Source: Coriobacteriia bacterium (lineage in GTDB: Bacteria > Actinomycetota > Coriobacteriia > WRKU01 > WQUG01). From it: a stretch of DNA of 64,000 nucleotides. The notes under the pieces are model-generated. The model was not told the origin of the DNA. It saw only the letters and a list, made by a program, of their open reading frames with translations, and made no database searches. The translations under genes and the position numbers were made by a program. Each line of letters opens with the position of its first letter. Position 1 is the first letter of the stretch. Shown piece by piece: positions 42,611 through 53,860 of this stretch. The stretch is taken from the NCBI GenBank assembly GCA_009779855.1, contig WRBC01000002.1, positions 167,085 to 231,084 on the forward strand. The letters are read 5' to 3'.

Positions 42611-43468
42611 ATGGTTAGATTAGAAGCCTCCGAATATGAGTTATTTGAGGACATCAAGCAGGTCGATGATGCGGGGAATGAGTCTTGGTCAGCTCGAGAC
42701 TTGCAAGAAGTCTTGCAGTACACGGAATGGAGGAATTTCCACAAAGCAATTGAGCGTGCCATGATTGCGTGCAAGAACAGCGGACACAGCATTGAAGACC
42801 ATTTTGTTGAGGTCAACAAAATGGTTAAGTTAGGCTCAGGAGCAGAGAAATCAATCACTGATTACAAGCTCAACCGTTATGCTTGCTATTTGATTGTTCA
42901 GAATGGTGATCCACGCAAAGAGATAATAGCGCTAGCTCAGACCTACTTTGCTATTCAGACACGAAGACAAGAACTTGCAGATGCTTTTAATCAGCTTGAT
43001 GAAGACAATAAGAGACTTGTCGTTCGCGGCAACGTCAGGCAATGGAACATTCTTTTGGCAGAAGTTGCTCGTAATGCTGGAGTTATTACTGATGAAGAGT
43101 TTGCAATCTTTCAGAATTCTGGCTACAAAGGTCTTTATGGTGGGTTAACTGTCGCCGATATACATAATAGAAAAGGGCTGAGTGGAAACGAAAAGATCCT
43201 TGACTTTATGGGAAGTACTGAACTAGCAGCTAATCTGTTTCGCATAACGCAAACTGAAGAAAAGTTGAAAATAGATGAGGTTGCAATAGCCGCAGATGCC
43301 AATGACACTCACTACAGGGTTGCAGAGAAAATCCGCACGACCATGTTGGAGTTAGGAACAACTCTACCAGAGAACTTGCCAACGCCCGAGAGGAGTGTTC
43401 AGTCAATTGAGCGTGAGGAAGTCAAGAAGCTGAAAGAATCTAAGGCGGCGTTAATGCTTGATGAGTGA
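42611..43468 (+). CDS. dinD: DNA-damage-inducible protein D
   Basis: 285 residues. ESWSARDLQEVLQYTEWRNF and ITDYKLNRYACYLIVQNGDP form the BRO/anti-repressor-like N domain (KilA/Bro-N type). GYKGLYGGLTVADIHNRKGL and MGSTELAANLFRITQTEEKL are the DinD C-terminal blocks. In E. coli DinD is SOS-induced and inhibits RecA filaments. The box at 42561 is consistent with SOS control. It sits just beyond the CRISPR array, suggesting a defence/SOS island; chance linkage is possible. Confidence 0.88.
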   Translation: MVRLEASEYELFEDIKQVDDAGNESWSARDLQEVLQYTEWRNFHKAIERAMIACKNSGHSIEDHFVEVNKMVKLGSGAEKSITDYKLNRYACYLIVQNGDPRKEIIALAQTYFAIQTRRQELADAFNQLDEDNKRLVVRGNVRQWNILLAEVARNAGVITDEEFAIFQNSGYKGLYGGLTVADIHNRKGLSGNEKILDFMGSTELAANLFRITQTEEKLKIDEVAIAADANDTHYRVAEKIRTTMLELGTTLPENLPTPERSVQSIEREEVKKLKESKAALMLDE

Positions 43469-43804
43469 GCGTTCATCTTGGCGCAAATGAATGCCCAGTG
43501 TTGCACCTTTCTCACTTTGGGTGTTTGAGCGCTAATATCTTAGGTTGCTCCCACACCATAGACACGCTCGGGTGCGTGTTGTTTGACTTCACACCATAAC
43601 ACGAGTATATTTGTACATCGCGACTTTTTAAGGGTCGGCTTTTGCTGTGTTTTTGTGCCTGAAAGCTGTATGGGACGCACTTTGCTACTGTACAGAACTC
43701 ACAACAGGGCACTTTAAACAGAGGGCAAAGGGGGAACGCCCTGTCGCGCAATATATAGAAACAATGCGGGGACCGGAAAACTCGCATACCAGAAAGGATA
43801 AGTT
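43469..43804 (+). promoter_or_regulatory. Gap with the str-operon promoter
   Basis: A 336-base intergenic stretch. TTGACT (43583-43588), 17 bases, TATATT (43606-43611) is an excellent vegetative promoter for the ribosomal cluster. Downstream is an about 190-base leader ending in GAAAGGAT before the TTG of rpsL. No other gene is visible on either strand. Confidence 0.75.
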
Positions 43805-44176
43805 TTGCCTACTATTAACCAGCTAGTACGGAAGGGCCGTAAAAAGGCCGAAGTAAAGTCAAAGACGCCGGCGCTGAAGGGTAACCCTCAGCTGCGTGGT
43901 GTGTGTACTCGTGTGTACACTACTACGCCCAAAAAGCCGAACTCTGCGCTTCGTAAGGTTTGCCGTGTGCGTCTTTCAAACAGCATGGAAGTGACTGCCT
44001 ACATCCCAGGCATTGGTCATAACCTACAGGAACACTCCATCGTGCTGGTTCGTGGTGGTCGTGTTAAGGACCTACCTGGTGTTCGTTACAAAGTAGTTCG
44101 CGGAGCGCTAGACGCAGCTCCAGTGGCAAATCGTGCGCAAGGCCGCAGCCACTACGGTGCAAAGAAGGAGAAATAA
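43805..44176 (+). CDS. rpsL: 30S ribosomal protein S12
   Basis: 123 residues starting at a TTG ([18 protein letters not shown]) behind GAAAGGAT. It forms part of the decoding centre. The [14 protein letters not shown] loop is wild type at the lysines whose substitution gives streptomycin resistance, and [12 protein letters not shown] is standard. First gene of the str-S10-spc cluster. Confidence 0.97.
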   Translation: MPTINQLVRKGRKKAEVKSKTPALKGNPQLRGVCTRVYTTTPKKPNSALRKVCRVRLSNSMEVTAYIPGIGHNLQEHSIVLVRGGRVKDLPGVRYKVVRGALDAAPVANRAQGRSHYGAKKEK

Positions 44177-44179
44177 ACC

Positions 44180-44650
44180 ATGCCCAGACGTGCAGCAGCA
44201 GAGCGCCGCGAAGTAACTCCCGACGCGCGCTATAACAATCGCCTCGTTACACAACTAATTAACAAAATCCTTTGGGACGGCAAAAAGTCAGTCGCCGAAG
44301 GCATCGTATACGGCGCATTCGACATCGTCGAACAAAAGACAGAGCAAGACCCGCTAACCGTCTTCAAGAAGGCCATGGACAACGTGCGCCCAACCCTTGA
44401 AGTACGTCCTAAGCGTGTTGGTGGGGCAACCTACCAGGTACCTGTAGAGGTAAATGCTCGTCGTAGCACCACACTGGCAATCCGCTGGATGGTAGATTTC
44501 TCGCGTAAGCGTCGCGAAAAGTCAATGACCGAACGTCTCGCAGCTGAAATCATGGACGCAGCCGAAGAAACAGGCGCGTCAATCAAAAAGCGCGAGGATC
44601 TTTACAAGATGGCCGAAGCGAACCGTGCATTCTCGCACTATCGCTGGTAG
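44180..44650 (+). CDS. rpsG: 30S ribosomal protein S7
   Basis: 156 residues, starting 4 bases after rps[17 protein letters not shown] and the [11 protein letters not shown]-terminus identify S7, the head-domain primary binder of 16S rRNA. Confidence 0.97.
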   Translation: MPRRAAAERREVTPDARYNNRLVTQLINKILWDGKKSVAEGIVYGAFDIVEQKTEQDPLTVFKKAMDNVRPTLEVRPKRVGGATYQVPVEVNARRSTTLAIRWMVDFSRKRREKSMTERLAAEIMDAAEETGASIKKREDLYKMAEANRAFSHYRW

Positions 44651-44672
44651 AGGGTAAGGATTACATAGAATC

Positions 44673-46757
44673 ATGGCACAAAATTTTTCATTAGATAAAA
44701 CACGTAACATCGGTATCATGGCACACATTGATGCTGGTAAAACGACCACTACAGAACGCATCCTGTTCTACACAGGTAAAACTCACAAACTGGGTGAGGT
44801 ACACGACGGTGGCGCAACCATGGACTGGATGGTGCAGGAGCAGGAACGTGGTATTACCATTACTTCTGCTGCAACTACTTGTTTCTGGGGCGACTATCGC
44901 ATCCAGATTATCGACACCCCAGGCCACGTAGACTTTACCGTAGAGGTAGAGCGTTCACTGCGCGTACTAGACGGCGCTGTAGCTGTATTTTGCGCAGTTG
45001 GTGGAGTAGAACCCCAGTCAGAAACAGTCTGGCGTCAGGCAGACGGCTACCAGGTACCGCGTATGGCCTATGTGAACAAGATGGACCGTACTGGTGCAGA
45101 CTTTGAAAACGTAGTGGGCATGATGAAGGATCGCCTAGGTGCGACTCCTGTCAAGATTCAGCTACCTATGGGTTCAGAGGATCAGTTCGTAGGTATCATC
45201 GATTTGGTTGAAATGAATGCTATCTTCTTCAATGAAGGGGAGAACAACATCGACCCAACCATCGGTGAAATCCCAGCAGAATACCTAGAGGCGGCACAGC
45301 TTGCTCGCGAAGAAATGATGGATGCAGCATCAGAGGCTGACGAAGACCTTATGGTTAAGATCCTCGAAGATGAAGAAATCACTGCTGATGAAATCAAGGC
45401 AGCACTACGCAAGGGCTGTATTGCTTGTACCTTCACCCCTGTAATCTGTGGTGCATCATTTAAGAACAAGGGTGTTCAACAAATGCTAGATGCCGTTGTT
45501 GACTTCCTGCCTTCACCACTTGATATCCCGCCAATCTCTGGTGAGAACACAAAAACAGGTGAAGAGGAAACTCGCAAAGCTGATATCAAGGAGCCCTTCG
45601 CAGCTCTTGCCTTTAAAGTTATGACTGATCCTTTTGTAGGTCGTCTAACTTACTTCCGCGTATACAGTGGAAAGCTAGACAGTGGCTCATACGTACTGAA
45701 CAGCACAAAGGGTAAGAAAGAGCGTATTGGTCGTCTACTGCAGATGCACGCAAATAGCCGCGAAGACATCGACGCAGCTTGCGCTGGTGACATCGTAGCT
45801 GCGGTAGGTCTAAAAGATACCAGCACAGGTGATACACTTTCGGCAGAAAATGCGCCAATCCAGCTAGAATCAATGGAATTCCCTGATCCTGTAATCGATA
45901 TTGCTATCGAGCCAAAAACAAAGGCAGAGCAGGACAAGCTAGGTATCGCACTTGCCAAATTGGCTGAAGAAGACCCAACCTTCCGCGTACGTACTGACCA
46001 AGAAACTGGTCAGACTATCATCGCGGGTATGGGCGAGCTTCATCTAGAGGTTATCGTTGATCGTCTCCTGCGCGAGTTCAAGGTAGAAGCTAACGTTGGT
46101 AAGCCGCAGGTAGCTTACCGTGAAACTGCAGGTAAGAACGTACAAAAGGTAGACGTTAAGTACGCACGTCAATCAGGTGGTAAGGGTCAATACGGCCACG
46201 TAATCATCAACCTAATCGCGCGCGATCCAGGCGAGGGCTACCTCTTCGATAACAAAATCGTTGGTGGAGCAATCCCCAAAGAATACATCCCATCAGTTGA
46301 TAAGGGTATGCAAGAAGCATTGAACAGCGGTATCCTTGCAGGATTTCCGACGGTAGACGTTGGTGTAGAGCTTATTGATGGTACCTACCATGACGTAGAC
46401 TCAAGCGAAATGGCCTTTAAGATTGCGGGTTCAATGGCAATCAAAGAAGCACTTCGTAAATCATCACCAAAGCTACTAGAGCCTATGATGGCTGTAGAAG
46501 TAGTAACGCCAGAAGAGTACATGGGTGACGTAATGGGTGACCTCAGTGGTCGCCGCGGACAAATTGAAGGTATGGAACCACGCGGAACTGCGCAAGTTGT
46601 TCGTGCTAAGGTGCCGCTTTCTGAAATGTTCGGTTACTCAACTGACCTTCGTTCAAAGACGCAAGGCCGTGCGGTATACACCATGGTGTTTAAGGCTTAC
46701 GAGCAAGTTCCGAAATCAGTTGCAGAAGAAATCACTGCAAAGTCTGAGATTAGCTAA
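44673..46757 (+). CDS. fusA: Elongation factor G
   Basis: 694 residues, full length. G1 ([15 protein letters not shown]), DTPGHVDF and NKMDR are the GTPase motifs, and [26 protein letters not shown] mark domains IV-V. It drives translocation. Unlike many str operons, no tuf follows. Confidence 0.97.
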   Translation: MAQNFSLDKTRNIGIMAHIDAGKTTTTERILFYTGKTHKLGEVHDGGATMDWMVQEQERGITITSAATTCFWGDYRIQIIDTPGHVDFTVEVERSLRVLDGAVAVFCAVGGVEPQSETVWRQADGYQVPRMAYVNKMDRTGADFENVVGMMKDRLGATPVKIQLPMGSEDQFVGIIDLVEMNAIFFNEGENNIDPTIGEIPAEYLEAAQLAREEMMDAASEADEDLMVKILEDEEITADEIKAALRKGCIACTFTPVICGASFKNKGVQQMLDAVVDFLPSPLDIPPISGENTKTGEEETRKADIKEPFAALAFKVMTDPFVGRLTYFRVYSGKLDSGSYVLNSTKGKKERIGRLLQMHANSREDIDAACAGDIVAAVGLKDTSTGDTLSAENAPIQLESMEFPDPVIDIAIEPKTKAEQDKLGIALAKLAEEDPTFRVRTDQETGQTIIAGMGELHLEVIVDRLLREFKVEANVGKPQVAYRETAGKNVQKVDVKYARQSGGKGQYGHVIINLIARDPGEGYLFDNKIVGGAIPKEYIPSVDKGMQEALNSGILAGFPTVDVGVELIDGTYHDVDSSEMAFKIAGSMAIKEALRKSSPKLLEPMMAVEVVTPEEYMGDVMGDLSGRRGQIEGMEPRGTAQVVRAKVPLSEMFGYSTDLRSKTQGRAVYTMVFKAYEQVPKSVAEEITAKSEIS

Positions 46758-46778
46758 GCATAGGAAGAAGGAAAAAAC

Positions 46779-47084
46779 GTGGCACAAAGAATCAGAATCC
46801 GCTTGAAGGGCTACGACCACGAGATCGTAGACCAGAGCACTAAGAAGATTGTTGATACAGCAACGAAGACAGGCGCTAAAGTGGTAGGGCCAGTTCCTCT
46901 TCCAACTTCACGCAATCTTTACTGTGTAATCCGCTCACCACACGTAAACAAGGACAGTCGTGAGCAGTTCGAGATTCGTACACACAAGCGTCTTATCGAT
47001 ATCATCGATGCGACACCAAAGACTGCAGACTCACTAGGTCGCCTTGACCTACCTGCAGGCGTAGAGATTGAAATCAAGGCATAA
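46779..47084 (+). CDS. rpsJ: 30S ribosomal protein S10
   Basis: 101 residues with [20 protein letters not shown] and [21 protein letters not shown]10 is in the 30S head and also acts as NusE. It begins the S10 part of the cluster. Confidence 0.96.
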   Translation: MAQRIRIRLKGYDHEIVDQSTKKIVDTATKTGAKVVGPVPLPTSRNLYCVIRSPHVNKDSREQFEIRTHKRLIDIIDATPKTADSLGRLDLPAGVEIEIKA

Positions 47085-47109
47085 CTAGGTTCAAGCAGTC
47101 CGCTGGGGA

Positions 47110-47128
47110 TCTGGACAAGGGGTCCAGA
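47110..47128 (+). other. Hairpin between rpsJ and rplC
   Basis: TCTGGAC (47110-47116) and GTCCAGA (47122-47128) form a 7-bp stem in the 80-base gap before rplC. It has no T-tract and could be a processing or translational control element. Confidence 0.35.
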
Positions 47129-47164
47129 AGTGTCCTACGACTGATTAAGAAAGGTGTTTAAGTA

Positions 47165-47785
47165 ATGACAAGAAAGCTACTCGGCCGCAAGCTGGGGATG
47201 ACACAGGTCTGGACTGAAGAGGGTAACCTTCTTCCAGTAACCGTCATCGAAGCTGGCCCCTGTGTTGTCACACAGGTAAAAACTGCTGGTAAAGAGGGCT
47301 ACGATGCCCTACAAATCGGCTTTGGCGATATCCGTGAGAAGCTGGTTAACAAGCCAAGTGCTGGTCACTTTGCAAAAGCAAAGGTAGACCCAAAGCGCCA
47401 CCTTGCAGAGATTCGTCTTGATGCGCCTGCAGAAAACAAAGTGGGTGACGTACTAACCGTCGAAGACTTTGCAGATGCTGAAAAGGTAAACATAGCAGGT
47501 GTTAGCAAGGGTAAAGGTTTTGCTGGTGTTATGAAGCGTCATAACTTTGGTGGTGGACCAGGTTCACATGGTTCACGCTTCCACCGTCGTCCTGGTTCAA
47601 TTGGTCAGGCAGCAACACCCGCAAAGGTATTTAAAGGTAAGAAAATGGCAGGACAAATGGGTAATGAGAAAGTTACTGTCCAAGGCCTAAAGGTAGTAAA
47701 GGTCGACACTGACCAGAACCTACTGCTAGTGAAGGGTGCCGTTCCTGGCGGCAAAAACGCGCTACTGACCATCACGGCACAGTAG
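47165..47785 (+). CDS. rplC: 50S ribosomal protein L3
   Basis: 206 residues. GRKLGMTQVW at the start and the SKGKGFAGVMKRHNFGGG basic loop with GQMGNEKVTVQ are diagnostic. It sits near the peptidyl transferase centre. Confidence 0.96.
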   Translation: MTRKLLGRKLGMTQVWTEEGNLLPVTVIEAGPCVVTQVKTAGKEGYDALQIGFGDIREKLVNKPSAGHFAKAKVDPKRHLAEIRLDAPAENKVGDVLTVEDFADAEKVNIAGVSKGKGFAGVMKRHNFGGGPGSHGSRFHRRPGSIGQAATPAKVFKGKKMAGQMGNEKVTVQGLKVVKVDTDQNLLLVKGAVPGGKNALLTITAQ

Positions 47786-47837
47786 CACTGATATTTGTCG
47801 TATTTGCAATATTTGCGAAAAGTAGGAGAAAACAACA

Positions 47838-48464
47838 ATGACAACACTTAAAGTTAAAGATAAGAAGGGAGCAGCTGCCGGTACTGTCAAGACAGACGAG
47901 GCGATTTTCGCAATCGAACCTAATCTGTTTGCAGTTCATCAGGTAGTGCGCAGTCAGCTGGCTGCAGCTCGCGCTGGTACCCACAGCACTAAAACACGCG
48001 GCCTCGTCCGCGGTGGTGGTCGCAAGCCTTGGCGTCAGAAGGGTACTGGTCGTGCCCGTCAAGGTACGATTCGTGCACCCCAGTGGAAGGGTGGTGGGGT
48101 AGTCTTTGGACCGACTCCGCGCAACCACGGTTTCAAGGTACCTAACAAGGTCGTTAAGCTTGCCATGAAAAGCGCGATCTCAGCTAAGGTAGCAGAAGAT
48201 AACTTCTTCGTAGTAGATGCTCTAGACTTTGACAAGCCTTCAACTAAGGAAGCTATCAAGATTCTGGATGCACTTGGCCTAAAGGATAAGAAAATCACTA
48301 TCATCTTAGGTAACGAAGACACCGATGCGTACCTGTCGCTACGTAACGTTCCGCGTGTTCGCCCGATTTTCGCGTTTGAGGCAAACACCTATGACATCGT
48401 AGATAACACTGCTGTTCTTGCAACTAAGGAAGCAGTAACTTACCTTGGGGAGGTGCTTAACTAA
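47838..48464 (+). CDS. rplD: 50S ribosomal protein L4
   Basis: 208 residues. RGGGRKPWRQKGTGRARQGT is the exit-tunnel loop, where macrolide-resistance changes arise. Overlaps rplW by one base. Confidence 0.96.
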   Translation: MTTLKVKDKKGAAAGTVKTDEAIFAIEPNLFAVHQVVRSQLAAARAGTHSTKTRGLVRGGGRKPWRQKGTGRARQGTIRAPQWKGGGVVFGPTPRNHGFKVPNKVVKLAMKSAISAKVAEDNFFVVDALDFDKPSTKEAIKILDALGLKDKKITIILGNEDTDAYLSLRNVPRVRPIFAFEANTYDIVDNTAVLATKEAVTYLGEVLN

Positions 48465-48751
48465 TGTACGATCCTCGTCAAATCATCGTGCGCCCCATCA
48501 TCTCTGAAAAATCCATGGACATGATGGAAGGTCAGAACAAGTACACCTTTGAGGTACTAAAGACGGCCACTAAGCCGCAAATTGCACAGGCTGTTGAAGA
48601 AATCTTTGACGTTAAGGTGCTGAAGGTTAACACCATGAATGTAACTGGTAAGCCACGTCGCGTACGTTTCCACAAGGGTACGTCGCGTACATGGAAAAAA
48701 GCAATCGTCACGCTGGCAGCGGGCGATAGTATCGAACTATTCGTGAACTAG
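48464..48751 (+). CDS. rplW: 50S ribosomal protein L23
   Basis: 95 residues with IIVRPIISEKSMDMMEGQNK and FDVKVLKVNTMNVTGKPRR. It forms the trigger factor and SRP docking site at the tunnel exit. Confidence 0.95.
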   Translation: MYDPRQIIVRPIISEKSMDMMEGQNKYTFEVLKTATKPQIAQAVEEIFDVKVLKVNTMNVTGKPRRVRFHKGTSRTWKKAIVTLAAGDSIELFVN

Positions 48752-48763
48752 GAGTGAGAACTA

Positions 48764-49594
48764 ATGGCTATTAGAAAGTATAAGCCGACCTCTCCTGGTC
48801 GTCGCGGTATGTCGGTCTCTACCTTTGAAGAGATCACCTGCACGACCCCAGAGAAGTCGCTCCTCGAGCCGCTGCCTAAAAAGGGTGGCCGTAACAACAA
48901 TGGTCGCATCACCGTGCGCCATCAGGGTGGCGGACATAAGCGTCGCTACCGCATTATTGACTTCAAGCGCAACAAAGATGGTATTCCTGCAAAGGTGGCA
49001 ACCATCGAATACGATCCGAACCGTAGCGCACGCATTGCACTACTGCACTACCGTGACGGAGAAAAGCGCTACATCCTAGCCCCTAAGGGTCTAGAAGTAG
49101 GCACCTTGGTAGAGAGCGGCCCAGAAGCCGACATTAAGCCAGGGAACGCACTGCCACTAGCAAACATCCCTGTAGGTACGGTAGTACACGCAGTAGAGAT
49201 GCAGCCAGGTAAAGGTGCAGCTCTTGCCCGTAGTGCGGGAACCAGCATCCAGCTAATGGGTAAGGAAGGCAAGTATGCCATCCTGCGTATGCCTTCAAGC
49301 GAAATGCGTCGCGTACTGGTAACCTGTCGTGCAACTATTGGCGAAGTAGGTAACGAACAGCACAATAACATCGTTATTGGTAAAGCTGGTCGTAAGCGCT
49401 GGATGGGTGTTCGCCCGACCGTTCGCGGTACGGTAATGAATCCTGTTGATCACCCACACGGTGGTGGTGAAGGTAAGAACAAGTCAGCTGGTCGTCATCC
49501 GGTATCACCTTGGGGACAACCTGCTAAGGGTCACCGTACACGCAGCAAGAAAAAAGCTAGCAGCCGTCTGATTATTAGACGTCGTAAGAAGTAG
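48764..49594 (+). CDS. rplB: 50S ribosomal protein L2
   Basis: 276 residues. [19 protein letters not shown] and [17 protein letters not shown] are the conserved L2 blocks; the His in HPHGGG lies near the catalytic centre. Confidence 0.97.
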   Translation: MAIRKYKPTSPGRRGMSVSTFEEITCTTPEKSLLEPLPKKGGRNNNGRITVRHQGGGHKRRYRIIDFKRNKDGIPAKVATIEYDPNRSARIALLHYRDGEKRYILAPKGLEVGTLVESGPEADIKPGNALPLANIPVGTVVHAVEMQPGKGAALARSAGTSIQLMGKEGKYAILRMPSSEMRRVLVTCRATIGEVGNEQHNNIVIGKAGRKRWMGVRPTVRGTVMNPVDHPHGGGEGKNKSAGRHPVSPWGQPAKGHRTRSKKKASSRLIIRRRKK

Positions 49595-49613
49595 AAGGGA
49601 ACATAGGTAACTT

Positions 49614-49886
49614 ATGAGCAGAAGTCTTAAAAAGGGACCCTTCGTAGAGGCGCGCCTACTCGGCCGCATTGCTGCGATGAACGAAGCAGGCGAAAAGCAG
49701 GTTGTGAAGACCTGGTCACGCGCTTCAACCATCTTTCCAGAGATGGTCGGTCACACTATTGCCGTACATGACGGTCGTAAGCATGTTCCGGTCTACATCA
49801 CCGAGTCCATGGTAGGACACAAGCTAGGTGAGTTCTCGCCTACGCGCACTTTCCGTGGTCACTCTGGCGACAAGAAGGCGAGGTAA
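49614..49886 (+). CDS. rpsS: 30S ribosomal protein S19
   Basis: 90 residues starting [19 protein letters not shown], with [20 protein letters not shown]. It contacts the head and the A-site finger. Confidence 0.96.
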   Translation: MSRSLKKGPFVEARLLGRIAAMNEAGEKQVVKTWSRASTIFPEMVGHTIAVHDGRKHVPVYITESMVGHKLGEFSPTRTFRGHSGDKKAR

Positions 49887-49892
49887 TTGAGC

Positions 49893-50246
49893 ATGCAATC
49901 GCAAGCAATCGCTAAGTACGTGCGCATCTCGCCTCGTAAGGCGCGTATCGTAATTGATCTTATTCGCGGTAAGTCCGTCGAAGAAGCTCGCACAATTCTG
50001 ACCTTCTCAACGCGTGCTGCATCAGAACCGATTGAAAAGGTACTGAATAGCGCCGTTGCTAACGCAGAGAATAAGGATGACAGCATCAAAGCTGACATGC
50101 TTTATGTCTCAGGTGCCTTCGTAGACGAAGGTCCAACGCTTAAGCGCATCCGCGCAGGAGCAAAGGGTATGGCAAAGCGCATCAATAAGCGTACTTGTCA
50201 CATCACTATCCAGCTTGACACTACCGACACGGGAAAGGAGGCGTAA
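49893..50246 (+). CDS. rplV: 50S ribosomal protein L22
   Basis: 117 residues. ATG 49893 has GAGG 9 bases upstream; the in-frame TTG at 49887 is too close to it. [20 protein letters not shown] and [20 protein letters not shown] identify L22, whose loop lines the exit tunnel. Confidence 0.94.
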   Translation: MQSQAIAKYVRISPRKARIVIDLIRGKSVEEARTILTFSTRAASEPIEKVLNSAVANAENKDDSIKADMLYVSGAFVDEGPTLKRIRAGAKGMAKRINKRTCHITIQLDTTDTGKEA

Positions 50247-50249
50247 CGC

Positions 50250-50999
50250 ATGGGTCAGAAAGTTTCACCTATCGGACTACGCCTAGGAATAGTCGAAAAG
50301 CACCGTAGCCGCTGGTTTGCAGGCAAGGATTATGCGGCTACCCTAGAAAACGACCTAGAACTACGTAAGTTCCTGAAAAAACGTCTCGAGCGTGCAGCGG
50401 TGGCAAATATCGTCATCGAACGCAAAGGCGAAAAGGTAGAGGTCGAAATCTGGACAGCGAGACCAGGTATCGTTATCGGTAAAAAAGGTTCAGAAGTGGA
50501 CGTGCTTCGCAAAGAACTGGAAAAGATTGCCGGTCATCCTGTAGACGTTAAGATTGTAGAGGTAGTGCGCCCAGAACTGGACGCTAACCTTACTGCACAG
50601 TCAGTTGCCGACCAACTAGTTGGTCGTGTGGCTTTCCGTCGTGCAATGCGCAAGGCAGTTACCAGTGCCATGAAGAGCGGTGCCCTCGGTATTCGTATCC
50701 AATGCTCTGGTCGTTTGGGTGGTGCAGAAATGAGCCGTCGCGAATGGTATCGCGAAGGTCAGGTGCCGCTACATACACTGCGTGCAAAGATTGATTATGG
50801 TTTTGCCGAAGCACACACTACTATGGGTGTAATCGGCGTTAAAGTTTGGATCTATCACGGTGAAACACTGCCGGGACAACAGCCCCCTAATCCTGCGATT
50901 GAGGGAACTCGTGCCCCCCGTGCTCCACGCGGTGGTCGCCGCGGACGCGGTGACGGTCGTCCTGGTAACCGCGATAATAGAGGCGGAGGGAGAGGTTAA
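50250..50999 (+). CDS. rpsC: 30S ribosomal protein S3
   Basis: 249 residues with a KH domain ([20 protein letters not shown]) and the S3 C-domain ([20 protein letters not shown]). The C-terminal tail is a Gly/Arg-rich extension (about 225-249). S3 forms part of the mRNA entry helicase. Confidence 0.96.
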   Translation: MGQKVSPIGLRLGIVEKHRSRWFAGKDYAATLENDLELRKFLKKRLERAAVANIVIERKGEKVEVEIWTARPGIVIGKKGSEVDVLRKELEKIAGHPVDVKIVEVVRPELDANLTAQSVADQLVGRVAFRRAMRKAVTSAMKSGALGIRIQCSGRLGGAEMSRREWYREGQVPLHTLRAKIDYGFAEAHTTMGVIGVKVWIYHGETLPGQQPPNPAIEGTRAPRAPRGGRRGRGDGRPGNRDNRGGGRG

Positions 51000-51002
51000 C
51001 AG

Positions 51003-51518
51003 ATGCTCAGTCCTAAGCGAGTACGCCACCGTAAGGTGATGCGTGGTAAAATGCGCGGTCGCGCAAAGGGTGGCACAACAGTGCACTTTGGTGACTATGG
51101 TCTGCAGGCACTAGAAGCCAGCTGGATTACCAACCGCCAAATAGAAGCTGCCCGTGTTGCAATGACACGTTACATGAAGCGTGGCGGTAAGGTCTGGATT
51201 ACAATCTTCCCAGACAAGCCCGTCACAAAGAAGCCTGCTGAAACCCGCATGGGTTCAGGTAAGGGTAACCCAGAGGAATGGGTAGCCGTAGTAAAACCAG
51301 GACGCATTATGTTTGAGTGCGCCGGTGTTACTGAAGAAGTAGCCCGCGAAGCTCTGCGCCTAGCTGGTCACAAGCTACCGATTAAAGTTAAGTTCGTTGT
51401 GCGCGAAGGTGGTCCTATTCACGGACTGATGAAGGCATCAGCTGCTACCGAAGAAGCCACTGACGCAGACGAAGTGACGTCAGACAACTCCGCCCAAGAA
51501 GCAGAGGGAGGGGCATAA
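51003..51518 (+). CDS. rplP: 50S ribosomal protein L16
   Basis: 171 residues, about 30 more than usual. The L16 core ([19 protein letters not shown] ... PIKVKFVV) is normal; the extra length is an acidic tail after residue 142 ([20 protein letters not shown]). Confidence 0.95.
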   Translation: MLSPKRVRHRKVMRGKMRGRAKGGTTVHFGDYGLQALEASWITNRQIEAARVAMTRYMKRGGKVWITIFPDKPVTKKPAETRMGSGKGNPEEWVAVVKPGRIMFECAGVTEEVAREALRLAGHKLPIKVKFVVREGGPIHGLMKASAATEEATDADEVTSDNSAQEAEGGA

Positions 51519-51521
51519 ACA

Positions 51522-51752
51522 ATGAAGCAAGCAGACGTAGTAAAGCTAAAGGACGATAAGCTAGCAGAGGCACTGGCAACCAGCCGTGCAGAACTTTTTA
51601 ATCTGCGCTTTCGCCTAGCAACAGGACAGTTGGATGACACGACAAAGATTCCAGCAGTCAAGAAAGATATTGCACGTATCCAGACAGAGATCCGCTCTCG
51701 CGAGCTCAAGGCACAAGCCGAAGAAGCAAGCGCAGCTGGCGTTGGTTCTTAG
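51522..51752 (+). CDS. rpmC: 50S ribosomal protein L29
   Basis: 76 residues. [20 protein letters not shown] and [16 protein letters not shown] are the two L29 helices. It is slightly longer than usual at the C-terminus. Confidence 0.94.
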   Translation: MKQADVVKLKDDKLAEALATSRAELFNLRFRLATGQLDDTTKIPAVKKDIARIQTEIRSRELKAQAEEASAAGVGS

Positions 51753-51766
51753 GAGAGAGATAGATA

Positions 51767-52027
51767 ATGACGACTGAGAGAAACAGCAGAAAAGAACGTC
51801 AAGGCGTCGTAGTCTCTGCCTCTGCCGATAAGACCTGTGTGGTCATGATCGAAGATCGCAAGAAGCACGCCAGATACAGTAAGCAGATTATAACGAGCAA
51901 AAAACTTCATGCTCATGACGAAGAGAATCTAGCAGGCGAAGGGGATACCGTTCGCATTATGGAGACTCGTCCTATGTCAAGACTGAAGCGCTGGCGTCTC
52001 GTTGAAGTTGTGGAGAAAGCGAAGTAG
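51767..52027 (+). CDS. rpsQ: 30S ribosomal protein S17
   Basis: 86 residues. [20 protein letters not shown] and [20 protein letters not shown] identify this OB-fold primary binder of 16S rRNA. Confidence 0.95.
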   Translation: MTTERNSRKERQGVVVSASADKTCVVMIEDRKKHARYSKQIITSKKLHAHDEENLAGEGDTVRIMETRPMSRLKRWRLVEVVEKAK

Positions 52028-52077
52028 AGCACACGCTCTCATTACTTCGTAGCTACTTGAAAGGACGCTAAGAGACA

Positions 52078-52446
52078 ATGATTCAGGCAGAAACTAGATT
52101 AAAGGTTGCCGATAACAGTGGTGCTCGTAAAATTGGAGTCATCAAGGTATTAGGTGGATCTAAGCGCCGTTATGCGCGCGTAGGTGACATCGTTGTTGCT
52201 TCAGTTAAGGAAGCACTGCCTAACGGTAACGTGAAAAAGGGTGAAGTCATCCGTGCAGTGGTAGTTCGCTGCGTAAAGGAAGTACGTCGCCCCGACGGTT
52301 CATACATCGCCTTTGATGAGAATGCAGCCGTGATTTTGGACGAGAACAACAATCCTCGTGGCACGCGTATCTTTGGCCCTGTTGCCCGTGAGCTACGTGA
52401 TAAGAGATTCATGAAAATTGTTTCTCTTGCCCCGGAAGTTCTGTAA
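52078..52446 (+). CDS. rplN: 50S ribosomal protein L14
   Basis: 122 residues, exact family length. [20 protein letters not shown] and [20 protein letters not shown] are diagnostic. First gene of the spc part of the cluster. Confidence 0.96.
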   Translation: MIQAETRLKVADNSGARKIGVIKVLGGSKRRYARVGDIVVASVKEALPNGNVKKGEVIRAVVVRCVKEVRRPDGSYIAFDENAAVILDENNNPRGTRIFGPVARELRDKRFMKIVSLAPEVL

Positions 52447-52469
52447 GAGAAGGCTGGAAGGCGATAATA

Positions 52470-52802
52470 ATGGCAAAAATGAGAATTCGCAAAGATGACA
52501 AGGTACGTGTCATTGCTGGAAAAGATAAGGGCACTAAAGATAAGCCCCGCGAAGGTCGTGTACTGCGCACCAATCCTGGTGCTCAGCGCGTTGTTGTAGA
52601 GCGTGTATCTGTTGCAAAGAAAGCAGTACGTCCTACGCAACGTAATCAGGCAGGCGGTTTCGTAGAAATCGAGCAGCCCATTCACGTAAGCAACGTCAAG
52701 CTAATTTGCCCAAAGTGCGGTGAGCCAACACGCGTAGGGCTACGTCGCGATGATGGCAAGCGTGTTCGCGTATGCAAGAAATGCGGAAAGGACATCGATT
52801 AA
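52470..52802 (+). CDS. rplX: 50S ribosomal protein L24
   Basis: 110 residues. [22 protein letters not shown] KOW start (here [20 protein letters not shown]) and a CPKCGEP...CKKCGK zinc-like pair. Its stop overlaps the rplE start. Confidence 0.95.
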   Translation: MAKMRIRKDDKVRVIAGKDKGTKDKPREGRVLRTNPGAQRVVVERVSVAKKAVRPTQRNQAGGFVEIEQPIHVSNVKLICPKCGEPTRVGLRRDDGKRVRVCKKCGKDID

Positions 52803-53401
52803 TGTCTGCAAAGAAAACAACTAAGAACGCTGCTCCATCAGCAGGAGCAATAACAGAGACACCGCGTCTTAAGACAAAGTACAACGACGAAGTAGCTCCA
52901 GCTATCATGAAAGAGTTGGGCCTAGAGAACGTCATGCAGATTCCTCGCCTTGAGAAAATCGTTGTCAACATGGGTGTGGGTGACGCTGTAGGTGACTCAA
53001 AGCAACTTGATGCAGCTGTTGAAGATTTGCGCATAATTACAGGTCAGCAACCACGCATTAATCGTGCAAAAAAATCCATCGCAGGTTTTAAACTGCGTGA
53101 GGGTATGCCTATTGGTGCAAAAGTAACTCTACGCGGTGACCGCATGTGGGAGTTCTTTGATCGTCTACTGGCAACTGCTATTCCGCGTATCCGCGACTTC
53201 CGCGGACTACCGGCGAAGAGCTTCGATGGTCGTGGTAACTACTCAATGGGTGTGACAGAGCAACTAATCTTCCCAGAGGTCGACTATGACAAGGTAGATC
53301 GCATGCGTGGTATGGACATTACCTTTGTAACAACGTCTGAAAATGATGAGGGTGCCCGCGCGCTACTCAACGGATTTGGATTCCCGTTTAAAGCATCTTA
53401 A
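52802..53401 (+). CDS. rplE: 50S ribosomal protein L5
   Basis: 199 residues from ATG 52802 (TAATG overlap with rplX). [40 protein letters not shown] and [20 protein letters not shown] are conserved. It binds 5S rRNA. A hydrophilic 20-residue N-extension is present. Confidence 0.95.
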   Translation: MSAKKTTKNAAPSAGAITETPRLKTKYNDEVAPAIMKELGLENVMQIPRLEKIVVNMGVGDAVGDSKQLDAAVEDLRIITGQQPRINRAKKSIAGFKLREGMPIGAKVTLRGDRMWEFFDRLLATAIPRIRDFRGLPAKSFDGRGNYSMGVTEQLIFPEVDYDKVDRMRGMDITFVTTSENDEGARALLNGFGFPFKAS

Positions 53402-53490
53402 ATCCGACAGGTGTGGGAGCACTCCGCCAGCAGACAAACTGCAGAGGAGCTACGAGCCCACAAACCGTCGCTTAAGGAAAGGAAAAGCAA

Positions 53491-53676
53491 GTGGCAAAGA
53501 AATCGATGATCGCCAAAGCGAAGAGAACTCCAAAGTTCTCAACGCGCCAAAACAACCGCTGTAGCCGTTGTGGGCGTCCGCGTGCGTTTTACCGCAAGTT
53601 TGGACTGTGCCGCATCTGTGTACGCGATTTGGCAAATAAAGGCGAGCTCCCCGGTGTGAAGAAAGCCAGCTGGTAG
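53491..53676 (+). CDS. rpsZ: 30S ribosomal protein S14, zinc type
   Basis: 61 residues from GTG 53491 (AAGGAAAGGA upstream). Zinc ligands C24, C27, C40 and C43 (CSRCG...CRIC). This is the type Z form that needs zinc, typical of Firmicutes and Actinomycetota. No second, zinc-free form is in the window. Confidence 0.95.
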   Translation: MAKKSMIAKAKRTPKFSTRQNNRCSRCGRPRAFYRKFGLCRICVRDLANKGELPGVKKASW

Positions 53677-53860
53677 AAAGTCAGCAGGGCTGACTTCGCT
53701 CAAGCATCGCCAAGTAATGCAGTTGCATAGCGCGGTTATGCTACACCACAAAGCGGAGGCAGTTTGCGAGTAGCATCCTGGTTATGGGCCAGAGTGAACC
53801 TCGTAAAACTACAGCCATCACGGACTATATTTAAAACAACAAGGAAGGACGTAAGGCATT
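53677..53860 (+). other. 184-base gap with hairpin between S14 and S8
   Basis: AAGTCAGC (53678-53685) and GCTGACTT (53689-53696) make a perfect 8-bp stem just after the S14 stop, without a T-tract. The rest shows no gene; a large intraoperonic leader precedes rpsH. Confidence 0.4.

Noticed and set aside
47110..47128. Terminator between rpsJ and rplC
   Set aside because: The stem is not followed by a T-tract and the operon continues; kept only as a weak hairpin feature.
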